This document shows positions 30,088 to 37,684 of a stretch of DNA of 64,000 nucleotides, in pieces (the stretch's first letter is position 1; every line of letters begins with the position of its first letter). The stretch covers positions 105,627-169,626 of the forward strand of contig NZ_LKPJ01000013.1 of assembly GCF_001443045.1 (NCBI RefSeq). Direction: 5' to 3'. The translations under genes and the position numbers were made by a program. The notes under the pieces were generated by a model. It was not told the origin of the DNA and did not search any database. It was given only the letters and a program-made list of their open reading frames with translations. This stretch comes from Burkholderia ambifaria. GTDB taxonomy: Bacteria > Pseudomonadota > Gammaproteobacteria > Burkholderiales > Burkholderiaceae.

Positions 30088-31017
30088 ATGGTTCTGATCC
30101 ATCGCTTCAAAGAACGCACCACGCTCGTGCAGGCAATGCTTGCGCAGACCATAATTCAGGGAGACCGCGACGTTGCCTCAGCGCTCGCTGACGCTGGACA
30201 ATTGACAGAGTACTCTGCTGGAGAAGTGCTCATTAAGGAGGGCGAGGCTGATCGAGAAATGTACTTCCTGTTGATGGGAAAGGTCGGAGTCTCTGTAAAG
30301 GGCAAGTACCTGTACCCGCGTGAGCGTAACCTCACGGTCGGAGAAATGTCGGCGGTCAACCCGTCCATCGTGCGAAGCGCAACGGTGACAGCACTGGAGC
30401 CGACCGTAACGCTGAAGGTTTCGCCGGACACGCTCGATAAAATCGCGAACGTGCACCCTACGTTGTATAAACTCATTGCCGCTGAACTAGCAAATCGCAT
30501 TCTTCAGCGGAACACGCTTATCCGCTCGCCTAACGACAGGCCGCGAGTATTTTTTATCAGCTCCAAGGAGAGCCTGGAAGTCGCCAAGGCGCTTCGACAT
30601 GGACTCAGATACACCGACGCCGATTCGATTCTCTGGTCCGACGACGAAATCTTTCCCGCTGGAGCGTATCCCCTTGAGGCGCTGGAGGCAGAGGTGGATC
30701 GGGCCGACTTTGGTGTAGCCATTGCCCATCCGGATGACATAGTTCGGTCAAGGAAGCACCAGACTGCAGCCCCTCGAGATAACGTCATCTTCGAGCTCGG
30801 TTTCTTCATGTCGCGGCTAGGTCGCAAACGCACGTTCTTGCTGGTTCCCACGATGAGCGAGGAATTGAAGATGCCATCGGACTTCAAAGGCATTACACCG
30901 ATCATGTACCCGCCGCTCAGCGGAAAAGCTGACGAAGTACCCACTCAGGTGCTGACTTCGCCCATCTACGAGCTTGAGAGGAAGATCCGTCAGGGGGGCT
31001 GCCGTGAGCTGCAATAA
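30088..31017 (+). CDS. cyclic-nucleotide-binding/TIR-like effector (PycTIR-like, copy 1)
   Basis: 309 residues. N-terminal CNB domain (about 25-145) with a phosphate-binding cassette RNLTVGEMSAVNPSIVRSAT (G85, E86, R96). C-terminal TIR-like nucleotide-binding domain (about 152-285): PRVFFISSKES, then RDNVIFELGFFMSRLGRKR with the probable catalytic Glu236. This is the architecture of Pycsar PycTIR, which destroys NAD+ when a cyclic pyrimidine nucleotide binds. It lies 41 bp after the JAMM gene with its own AAGAGAC ribosome-binding region, and is the evident killing arm of the cyclase/E2-E1/JAMM operon. Confidence 0.9.
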   Translation: MVLIHRFKERTTLVQAMLAQTIIQGDRDVASALADAGQLTEYSAGEVLIKEGEADREMYFLLMGKVGVSVKGKYLYPRERNLTVGEMSAVNPSIVRSATVTALEPTVTLKVSPDTLDKIANVHPTLYKLIAAELANRILQRNTLIRSPNDRPRVFFISSKESLEVAKALRHGLRYTDADSILWSDDEIFPAGAYPLEALEAEVDRADFGVAIAHPDDIVRSRKHQTAAPRDNVIFELGFFMSRLGRKRTFLLVPTMSEELKMPSDFKGITPIMYPPLSGKADEVPTQVLTSPIYELERKIRQGGCRELQ

Positions 31018-31132
31018 CGTAGCCTTGCACAGATTGGGGAAGCGGCGTGTTGAGCCTTTGTTGAGTAAGTGAGCACTTGCGAAACAAAGGCTGCCGCGAG
31101 CGCAAATGTTCTGGTGGTATTCGCGCGGACTA

Positions 31133-31252
31133 TGCATGACATGCATGGTATCGTGCGTTGGCACCATGCGAATCCGCCCACGACTCCCTGATCACTCAAT
31201 TGGGGAAATGGCAGCCGTCCAGTCGATCCAGCAACGATCCGCGACGGTGTAA
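31133..31252 (+). pseudogene. remnant of a CNB domain from a second PycTIR-like gene
   Basis: In the gap before the next cyclase gene, one frame reads VSCVGTMRIRPRLPDHS and then, at 31202-31252, IGEMAAVQSIQQRSATV (counting the preceding Ile) and a stop. This matches the CNB cassette of the minus-strand PycTIR (SVGEMAAVEPIQKRSATV) far better than the intact effector just upstream. There is no start codon region, no TIR domain and an immediate stop, so it is a broken fragment. It implies that the small cyclase downstream once had its own CNB-TIR partner in front of it. Confidence 0.75.
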
Positions 31253-31278
31253 GCGCAGTTGAAGAGTCCTGACACGAA

Positions 31279-31902
31279 ATGGAGATTCCACAGCTTCCGT
31301 ACTTCCCGGCGTTCTCGATGATTGTTGACGTGAATAGCTTTACTGCATTGGTCGCGCGAAACGAACTTGGTGTCGGCGTCGCACAGTTCGTGAGAGATAT
31401 CTTAGCGGGGCCGATTGCCGTGGTGGAGAGAGAGGGTGGCAGCGTGATCGGGATCAATGGCGATGCAATCTTCGCAATTCTGCCTGACGCTGAAAGTACC
31501 TTTATGGCTTGCGTAGGCATCGCGAAAGATCTCAACGAGATGTGCAGTTACCTAGCGGACACCGACTACATCACGAGTATTCCGGCGCCTCCATCGCTAA
31601 AGATCGGTGTCGAATATGGGATTCTGGATAACTCCACTATTTCGACAAAAGCGCTGGGCACGATTCCGTTCTGCATCGGGCCAGCCACGAACTACGCGGC
31701 GCGAATTATCGCCGCTGGAGCAGGCAACCGGTGCCACATCGGACCGGCCGCTTACGACGCCGGCATGGATGTGTGGCTATCGGGCAAAACAATTCTTGAA
31801 GTCGCTGGCAAGCGGGGCGAACCAGCCTATTCATACTATGAGCTAGACCTCGGCGACACATGGATCGAAGGTCAACGTGACGACGGCGAATATTTCTGGT
31901 AA
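31279..31902 (+). CDS. small class III nucleotide cyclase (PycC-like, copy 1)
   Basis: 207 residues, a single cyclase homology domain. Metal aspartates D17 (SMIVDVNSFTAL) and D62 (GINGDAIFAIL), and transition-state N138 and R142 (IGPATNYAARI), are all present, so a homodimer should be active. It is smaller than typical PycC because it starts directly at the first strand. It lies 262 bp after the CNB-TIR gene, with the CNB remnant in between, and converges with the minus-strand PycC. It may feed the upstream CNB-TIR effector or be an orphan of a second, damaged Pycsar locus. Confidence 0.85.
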   Translation: MEIPQLPYFPAFSMIVDVNSFTALVARNELGVGVAQFVRDILAGPIAVVEREGGSVIGINGDAIFAILPDAESTFMACVGIAKDLNEMCSYLADTDYITSIPAPPSLKIGVEYGILDNSTISTKALGTIPFCIGPATNYAARIIAAGAGNRCHIGPAAYDAGMDVWLSGKTILEVAGKRGEPAYSYYELDLGDTWIEGQRDDGEYFW

Positions 31903-32037
31903 CCGGTTCGTCCCGACTGTCATCGGGGGGCGCAGACGAAATTGGTGAGACTGAAGCCCGTTTCATGAGGACAGCAATATTGTGTTGTTGAGACTGCGCG
32001 GACGGCGCGAGCCGTCAACCATGACTTGCTGCAAGGG

Positions 32038-32727
32038 CTACACGGCCCATTTCCACGTCGATGTATATGTCCAGATACCCATATCGTCCCAATACTCTGG
32101 AGCCCACATGTCAACGCCATTCGTGTACTTCGACTGGTCAGCCAACATGTTGTAGACGTCGGCGGTGATCCGAGTTGGTTTGCCGGCGAGATTTGTGAGC
32201 TTGGCGGCGTAGTTCGCGGCCCGCCCAATCCAAACGAGGTCGTTGTCTCCGCGTACGCCGATTCGCGCAGTTCTCAGTTGACTTGTGTCGATGCCCACGA
32301 CGTGTCTGAGGACAAAATCCGTCTCCCACTTTTTCGCAATTGCCGGCTGGATGATGTCTAGGACGGCCGAGTTAATTTTCAGTGCACATCGGGCTGCGGA
32401 CGTATTCTTCGAGTCCCCAGTGAAGACTGCCATCACTCGGTCCCCGTCATAGGCAGTAATGACGCCCCCTTCATTCTTGATGATGTCCGAAGCGCATTTC
32501 AGAAAGGTCTTGTAGATCTGTGCGCTGAACTGCCATTTCTTCGTGTTCACCATGTCGGTCGACCCGTCCAAGTCCGCGTAAAGGACCGTCGCGGCCTTAA
32601 GGTCTTTCGCGTGGTTGGAGTTGAGGCGCAAGTCCTCGGGATTTGGGACACCAGCTGTCTCTTGAACTTCCCACTCACCAGTGAACGTTTCACCAACCCA
32701 TTTTTTTAAATCGTCGGCTAAAGCCAT
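32038..32727 (-). CDS. pycC: pyrimidine cyclase of a canonical Pycsar system
   Basis: 229 residues. Class III cyclase with D52 (LYADLDGSTDM) and D96 (AYDGDRVMAVF) as metal ligands and N172 and K176 (IGRAANYAAKL) as transition-state residues. The N-x3-K form is shared with domain 1 of the large cyclase on the other strand. Overall it reads like the Burkholderia PycC group that makes cUMP or cCMP upon phage infection; nucleotide choice cannot be read with confidence. It is downstream of its PycTIR partner on the same strand (92-bp gap containing a hairpin). Confidence 0.9.
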   Translation of the reverse strand: MALADDLKKWVGETFTGEWEVQETAGVPNPEDLRLNSNHAKDLKAATVLYADLDGSTDMVNTKKWQFSAQIYKTFLKCASDIIKNEGGVITAYDGDRVMAVFTGDSKNTSAARCALKINSAVLDIIQPAIAKKWETDFVLRHVVGIDTSQLRTARIGVRGDNDLVWIGRAANYAAKLTNLAGKPTRITADVYNMLADQSKYTNGVDMWAPEYWDDMGIWTYTSTWKWAV

Positions 32728-32749
32728 TGATATTCCCTAGTTGTTGCTC

Positions 32750-32797
32750 AGCCGAAGTCGGATGCTACGTTGGCAGTGGCACGATCCAGCTTCGGCT
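32750..32797 (-). other. hairpin between pycTIR and pycC
   Basis: An 8-bp perfect inverted repeat (AGCCGAAG / CTTCGGCT) is extended inward by GGAT / ATCC after a short mismatch. It occupies the gap between the effector and cyclase genes without a T-tract. It could attenuate or stabilise the transcript so that the two products are made in different amounts. Confidence 0.45.
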
Positions 32798-32819
32798 TCG
32801 AGAACGATTTACGGGTTAT

Positions 32820-33731
32820 TCAAGAGATCGTCCCAAGGCTCATGATATGCTTGCGGAGCGCAGTCGCGGCTGGGCCAAACTTCGCTTCTGTATCGTTCTT
32901 TTCGTCGTAGACGTAAGGGATCGTCGTCACGCCGGCCATGTCGCTCGGAAGCTTGACTCCCTCGCCGCGCGGCTCCATCAGGATCGCGCGTTTGCGGCCG
33001 AGGCGTCCCATGAATAGGCCGAGCTCGAACACTACGTTATCGCGTGGGGCAGGCCATTCAGTGCCGCGGGCATTGGTGACGTCATCGCCATGTGCGATCG
33101 CCACCGCAAAATCGCACTGATCCAGCTCACGTTCGATATCGTCGAGCGTATAGTTTGCGACCTTGAATACACCCTGGTTCCACGGCACGGTTAGGAACTT
33201 GTCGTATGCGAACATGGATTGGAGCAAGTGAGCGACACCAACCGCCTCAGCGCTCGAAATCACGAAAACGCGGATTTTGTCGCGCTTCGCGTTCACGAAC
33301 TGGTTGCGCTCGATCAAGCGTTTCGAGAGTTCTTTTGCCATCCGGCGCCAGATGTCCGGATAGCGGCTGCCAAGTTCGCTCAATTGCTGTTCTGTGATTT
33401 TCGCGACAAGGGAATCCTCAGCCGCGCTAACCGTCGCAGACCGCTTCTGGATCGGCTCAACGGCCGCCATCTCCCCGACCGAATCGCCGGAGAACCGCCG
33501 GCGGATCGGCGTAGCGTTGACGACAATGTCGAAGGCGCCGGTGATGATGAAATACAAGTCATTGTCGGTGGCATCCTGCTGAATGATGGCGTCTCCAGCC
33601 TTGACGGGAATCAGTTCAGCCATGTCTGCCAGCTCCGCGGCCAAGTCTTTGTCGCCGCCGACCAGCTTTTGGCCCGTGAACGCTTCAACTCGCAGGCGCT
33701 TGCCCGCTTCTCCCGAAAATCTTTCAATCAT
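32820..33731 (-). CDS. pycTIR: Pycsar effector, CNB-TIR protein
   Basis: 303 residues from ATG 33731, preceded by GGCGAGGAG at good spacing; an upstream in-frame ATG (33791) lacks one. CNB domain about 15-145: KAGDAIIQQ, then the cassette SGDSVGEMAAVEPIQKRSAT (Glu87, Arg97). TIR-like domain about 153-280: RVFVISSAEAV and RDNVVFELGLFMGRLGRKR (Glu236). Binding of the cyclic pyrimidine made by the adjacent PycC should activate NADase activity and kill the cell. It is clearly paralogous to the effector at 30088-31017 but diverged through the C-terminal half. Confidence 0.92.
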   Translation of the reverse strand: MIERFSGEAGKRLRVEAFTGQKLVGGDKDLAAELADMAELIPVKAGDAIIQQDATDNDLYFIITGAFDIVVNATPIRRRFSGDSVGEMAAVEPIQKRSATVSAAEDSLVAKITEQQLSELGSRYPDIWRRMAKELSKRLIERNQFVNAKRDKIRVFVISSAEAVGVAHLLQSMFAYDKFLTVPWNQGVFKVANYTLDDIERELDQCDFAVAIAHGDDVTNARGTEWPAPRDNVVFELGLFMGRLGRKRAILMEPRGEGVKLPSDMAGVTTIPYVYDEKNDTEAKFGPAATALRKHIMSLGTIS

Positions 33732-33836
33732 TCTTGTGCTCTCCTCGCCACCTTTTGGAAATAAACCGATTTTGGAAACAAACCACAACAATGATTCTAA
33801 TGGACAATCGACGGATATTGCTTGCCCGTTGGGGGG

Positions 33837-34139
33837 CTACGTTCGTAGGTAGCCCGATCTGATCGAAATGGCTGTTTCTGGTTTGACTTGCGGCCACTGG
33901 AAGCCGATTGGAATCCCTGCCTGCTGGGGGCGAACAGAGACATTGAGGCGGTGCGGACCGGCTACCTTTCGCGCTGCGAAGCCTGATTTATCTGGCCAGT
34001 CCGTCGCTCGCAGGTAAATAGTGGTCGTCGCGATCGATGCATGACGCAGGTTATCGCGTACCGTCGTCAGTTCGGCTCCGCGCCCGAGAGCGCGTGTTTC
34101 GTGGGTGTAGCGGGTTCGATGTGAACTCGCGCGTCGCAA
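33837..34139 (-). pseudogene. C-terminal fragment of a tyrosine recombinase
   Basis: The frame contains THETRALGRGAELTTVRDNL and RHASIATTTIYL, matching the end of the intact integrase at 34980-36659 (ALARGAELIMVRDNLRHASI, TTSTYL). It retains the last catalytic His and Tyr but lacks the Arg/Lys box and the N-terminal domains. Opposite orientation to the intact gene. It marks a past integration or rearrangement at the right edge of the Pycsar block. Confidence 0.75.
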
Positions 34140-34255
34140 CTTTTCGGCGATCCCTGGATGGTCCGCGCCGATTACATGGACAGCCTGGCGTAAAAAGGCG
34201 CCGCATCACGTGCCGCAGGTGGGTAATGTTTCACACCATTCCTCAGTACGCCGGG

Positions 34256-34771
34256 TTAGCTCGCCGCGGACTTTATTAGATACTCGGCTTCTTCTTGTAC
34301 GACCGGCCATCCCTCGCGCAGCATCCGCACGACTTCATCGACCATGTCATAGCTCAGTCCGCAGCTCTCGATGTCCGTGACGCCCATGAGCGCGAGGTCT
34401 GAGGCCAATGCCTCTCCAAAGGAAATTTTGAGGACCAGGGAATCTGCCATAGCGCCGGCATCATCCGTCTCGCCGCTCAGGATTTCTTCGGCCAACAGGC
34501 CAGCCATGCCGACGAGCATCTTCCAGTTTGCAGGTAGCTCGGGAGCGGCAAACCCGTGGTTCAACGCAATCGTGCGCATCACCTCAGGGCAGGTGCGGGG
34601 ACGGAACTGGCCGAGCCACGCACTCTCCTCTGGATTGGCACTCTCGTTTTTCCACACGACCGCGTCGCCAGCGCCGCCGAAGCGCTCGTACAGCATCTTG
34701 TGGCCCGCTTCATGGTAGGCGGTGTTTCGGAGCTCTCTGGCAGCTATCTGCTCTTCCGTGAAATCGATCAT
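34256..34771 (-). CDS. HEAGH-motif zinc metalloprotease-like protein
   Basis: 171 residues. N-terminal helix RNTAYHEAGHKMLYERFGG carries HExxH (H20, E21, H24), as in FtsH M41 peptidases, but there is no AAA or membrane part. A third ligand could be among the acidic residues near LLAEEILSGETDD (glutamates or Asp). The C-terminal half is helical and acidic. Stand-alone small M41-like peptidases occur in integrative elements. It is bounded by a recombinase remnant and an intact recombinase, so it is probably cargo. No signal peptide; likely cytoplasmic. Confidence 0.7.
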   Translation of the reverse strand: MIDFTEEQIAARELRNTAYHEAGHKMLYERFGGAGDAVVWKNESANPEESAWLGQFRPRTCPEVMRTIALNHGFAAPELPANWKMLVGMAGLLAEEILSGETDDAGAMADSLVLKISFGEALASDLALMGVTDIESCGLSYDMVDEVVRMLREGWPVVQEEAEYLIKSAAS

Positions 34772-34979
34772 GGTCGTTGAATGTGGTCGGTGCCGTTAGA
34801 CCAGGGTATAGCGCAGTGAAAGGGCGACGGAGCCGAAAGTGCAGGGAAGCTAGAAAAGCCCGCCGCCGCATCGGACGCCTAGTCACAACGATTGAAAGGG
34901 ATTTGTTTGTATTTGCGCGCAGATGGGCAGATAAATAACATTATCTGTCCATATCTGTTTTTGCTCTAAACTGGCGAGT

Positions 34980-36659
34980 ATGAAAACGCATGAGACCGAC
35001 CCCATCGCCTTCCCCGGCGACGCCGAACTGGCTGCGCTGCGCGCCTGGTACGCCGGGCTCGATGCCCGCGCGGCCGTGGCACGCTATCTGGGCGAGCGCA
35101 AGTCGCCCAGGGTCTCCGCGCGCGGGGTGCTCGGCCGCATCCGGCGTGCGTTGGTCGCGTTCGCGATGAGCCGGCACCGTGCCGATCTGGCGGAAACCTT
35201 CGGTGAGCGGTCGGCTGGGTCGGATGCCGCGGTCGCGCGTGCCATTGCAGCGTTGCGCAGCCTGCCGGCTCCGGTACCGCACATTGCCGACGAGATCGAT
35301 CAGTGGTTGCCGGCGCGCGTGGTGGCTGCCTTGCGTGCGCATGGCATCCGCACGCTGGCTGATCTGACCGTGCGGATTCCGCGCCGGCGCCGTTGGTGGA
35401 GCGCGATCGACGGGCTTGGCGTTGCCGGCGCGCGCCGCGTGGAGGCGTTTTTTGCCGCCCATCCGGCGCTGGCCGAACGGGCACGGGCGTTGATCGTTGC
35501 GGCACCGGCCGGGGACGTCGTGCCGTGGGAGCAGTTGCGCGTGCCGCACGAAGTCGACGGCTCGCATGGACAGTTCCGCGCACCGCGGGCCGCCTGCCTG
35601 CTGAATGCATCCAACGACTACGAGGCGATCCAATCCTGGCTGTCGCTGCACGAATCGGCCACCACGCAGCGCGCCTACCGCAAGGAAGCGGAGCGCCTGA
35701 TCCTGTGGGTGATTGTCGAGCGCGGCCGTGCGCTGTCGTCGCTGAACACCGACGACGCAATCGCCTACCGGGGCTTTTTGCGGAAGCCGACGCCACGCGA
35801 GCGCTGGGTCGGCCCGTCGCGGCCGCGGCACAGTGTCGAATGGCGACCGTTCATCGGCGCGCTGTCACCCCGATCCGCGGCGTACGCACTGAATGTCCTG
35901 TCGGCGCTATTTCGCTGGCTGGTCGAGCAGCGCTACGTGCTGGCGAATCCGTTCGCCGGCGTCAAGGTCAAGAGCCACGCGCCGCGCGCCGGATTGGACG
36001 TGTCGCGCGGTTTCTCCGAGGGCGAGTGGCTGCTGATCCGCACACTTGCCGACGGCCTCGAATGGTCCTACGGCTGGAGCGTGCCGGCCGCCCAGCGCCT
36101 GCGGTTTCTGCTGGACTTTGGCTATGCGACGGGCCTGCGCGCCGGTGAACTGGTCGGCGCGACGCTCGCCGATATCCGTCTGGATGAGCACGGCGATCAC
36201 TGGCTGCACGTGCTCGGCAAGGGTGGCAAGCGCGGTAAGGTGGCGCTGCCGCCGCTTGCCCGAACAGCACTCGACCAGTATCTCGTGCAGCGTGGCCTGC
36301 CGGTCACGCCCGCGCGCTGGAACCCGGCAACGCCGCTTGTCGCAAGCCTCGAGGAGGACGGCGCACGCATCGAAAGCACGCGGCTTTGGCGCGTGATGAG
36401 ACGGTTCTTCGTGCTGGCGGCCAATGTGCTCGAGGGCGAACGACCCGCGACGGCGGAGAAACTGCGTCGTGCGAGCCCGCACTGGATGCGGCACACGCAT
36501 GCGTCGCATGCGCTGGCGCGGGGCGCCGAGCTGATCATGGTACGCGACAATCTGCGCCATGCGTCGATCTCGACAACGTCGACCTATCTGCACAGCGACG
36601 AAGTGCAGCGAGCGCGGCAGTTCGACCAGGCGTTTGCCGCACGGGACTTCAAGCGGTAG
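34980..36659 (+). CDS. tyrosine recombinase/integrase with extended N-terminal domain
   Basis: 559 residues. The N-terminal ~190 residues are a helical, Arg-rich extension (DUF3701-like, by pattern) with a helix-hairpin-helix-like stretch. A core-binding SAM-like domain follows (SWLSLHESATTQRAYRKEAERL), and then the catalytic domain: Arg in GYATGLRAGELVGA, Lys in GKGGKRGKV, His-x-x-Arg in HWMRHTHASHA, His in LRHASIS and Tyr in TTSTYL. All catalytic residues are present. The gene is much more G+C-rich than its surroundings, so it seems native to a Burkholderia-like host. A 37-bp imperfect inverted repeat 20 bp after its stop may be a recombination site. Confidence 0.92.
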   Translation: MKTHETDPIAFPGDAELAALRAWYAGLDARAAVARYLGERKSPRVSARGVLGRIRRALVAFAMSRHRADLAETFGERSAGSDAAVARAIAALRSLPAPVPHIADEIDQWLPARVVAALRAHGIRTLADLTVRIPRRRRWWSAIDGLGVAGARRVEAFFAAHPALAERARALIVAAPAGDVVPWEQLRVPHEVDGSHGQFRAPRAACLLNASNDYEAIQSWLSLHESATTQRAYRKEAERLILWVIVERGRALSSLNTDDAIAYRGFLRKPTPRERWVGPSRPRHSVEWRPFIGALSPRSAAYALNVLSALFRWLVEQRYVLANPFAGVKVKSHAPRAGLDVSRGFSEGEWLLIRTLADGLEWSYGWSVPAAQRLRFLLDFGYATGLRAGELVGATLADIRLDEHGDHWLHVLGKGGKRGKVALPPLARTALDQYLVQRGLPVTPARWNPATPLVASLEEDGARIESTRLWRVMRRFFVLAANVLEGERPATAEKLRRASPHWMRHTHASHALARGAELIMVRDNLRHASISTTSTYLHSDEVQRARQFDQAFAARDFKR

Positions 36660-36679
36660 GCCGTTTATACTGACCTCCG

Positions 36680-36716
36680 CATAAGCACGCGAATTTTCAT
36701 AACTTCGCGACTTATG
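36680..36716. repeat. inverted repeat just after the integrase gene, candidate recombination site
   Basis: Left arm CATAAG-ca-CGCGAA, right arm TTCGCG-a-CTTATG, separated by TTTTCATAAC. Each arm resembles a tyrosine-recombinase binding site, and the spacing suits a core of about 10 bp. No second copy was found by eye in the window. Confidence 0.5.
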
Positions 36717-36817
36717 ATAGGAATTTACGCTTACCCTGTTCGTCCCCCCTTGGACAGCGTCTTAGCTCGATGCTATTTGGCCGTCTCAGTAGCTTGCGGG
36801 GCAGCTTAGCCTTCCCG

Positions 36818-37417
36818 TTACCTCGTCTCGACCTTATGCTCCACATATACCGGGGCCGTCACAACTTCCACGCCCAACACATTGTGGATGACAAGGCTGC
36901 CTCGAAGGAGCTCAAGCGTGGGCGTCAACACCTCAACCTCGCGCCTCGAGGGCAGTGGCGAGTCATCACGTGGCTGCCCGACGGTAATGATGGTCGGGGC
37001 AAGCCATTTGTCGTCGTCCGAGCACACCGACAGGCTCGCACGCGTCGCCAGCTCATTATCTGGTCGGGCGTGTTCCACCATAGCAGCCTTATGGAACAGG
37101 ATGACGTTATGACCTGTGGCGTCCTTGGCGCTGCTCATGGACTGGACTGACCGGAAATAGATGCCGTCCAGATCAAGTCGTGGATGTGTCGACAAGAAAT
37201 CGGCCACCGCTTGCGTAGTGAGGTAGGTGTGTAAAGACGTTCTGGAAATGGTGTTCGCTTGCATCGCCCTGTCCGCCAGCCGTCCGCGCCGCCGCTCTGG
37301 CCAGACACGAATGCACGGCGCGGGGGCGCGAAGCCGATATTTTGCAGGAAGTGGGGGACGAGACCTGCGCGCGGAGGTCGGAAAAGACGAGGGCTGCCTC
37401 AGCGGGCGGCCCTTCAT
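36818..37417 (-). CDS. truncated RES-domain protein (C-terminal part only)
   Basis: 199 codons; the ATG directly abuts the TGA of the zinc-ribbon gene. Residues 62-110 look like the end of a RES domain (LTTQAVADFL, LDLDGIYFRSVQSM, HNVILFHKAAMV), which in intact proteins is an NAD+-degrading phosphorylase toxin. The first ~53 residues are Arg/Pro-rich, low-complexity and unlike RES. The catalytic N-terminal core (Arg and Tyr) is therefore missing, and an internal deletion or frameshift is likely. A different frame in the same stretch reads FLQNIGFAPP, perhaps part of the original sequence. It is the third gene of a coupled minus-strand operon. Confidence 0.65.
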   Translation of the reverse strand: MKGRPLRQPSSFPTSARRSRPPLPAKYRLRAPAPCIRVWPERRRGRLADRAMQANTISRTSLHTYLTTQAVADFLSTHPRLDLDGIYFRSVQSMSSAKDATGHNVILFHKAAMVEHARPDNELATRASLSVCSDDDKWLAPTIITVGQPRDDSPLPSRREVEVLTPTLELLRGSLVIHNVLGVEVVTAPVYVEHKVETR

Positions 37418-37684
37418 TCAGTCGCGGTCTACATAGCCGTCAACATAGTCCGAGTGGTGATCGCAGCAGAGGAAGCCGGAATCCGTTTCGTACTCCGCCG
37501 GGTTGTCGCAAAACTCACAGCACTGGTTGCGAATTCTCTTCTCGGCCTGACAGGCGGGGCACATCGGACGGTCGGGATTGAATTCGTCGTCGACGTCGTC
37601 GTAGTCCGACTCGCCAGTTTCGCAACCGCATTCGGGGCAAATGGCGTCCTCTGGCTCGAGCTGGTCGTATTGAAAATCAGCCAT
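37418..37684 (-). CDS. small multi-cysteine zinc-ribbon protein
   Basis: 88 residues from ATG 37684, which overlaps the end of the upstream gene by 8 bp. Four Cys/His clusters: CPECGC, MCPACQ, CCEFC and CCDHH, separated by strongly acidic linkers (ESDYDDVDDEFN). It probably folds around two zinc ions. It sits between a 341-residue protein and a RES fragment in one coupled operon, so it could be an adaptor or an antidote for the RES toxin; the acidic character would suit an antitoxin. Function unknown. Confidence 0.7.
   Translation of the reverse strand: MADFQYDQLEPEDAICPECGCETGESDYDDVDDEFNPDRPMCPACQAEKRIRNQCCEFCDNPAEYETDSGFLCCDHHSDYVDGYVDRD

Noticed and set aside
36680..36716. Similarity of the inverted repeat to loxP (ATAACTTCG)
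   Set aside because: Only about nine bases agree and the arm layout differs; treated as coincidence while keeping the site as a candidate for the adjacent integrase.
36770..37150. 126-codon plus-strand frame opposite the truncated RES gene
   Set aside because: Antisense to the RES-like C-terminal motifs, no own motif or ribosome-binding site.
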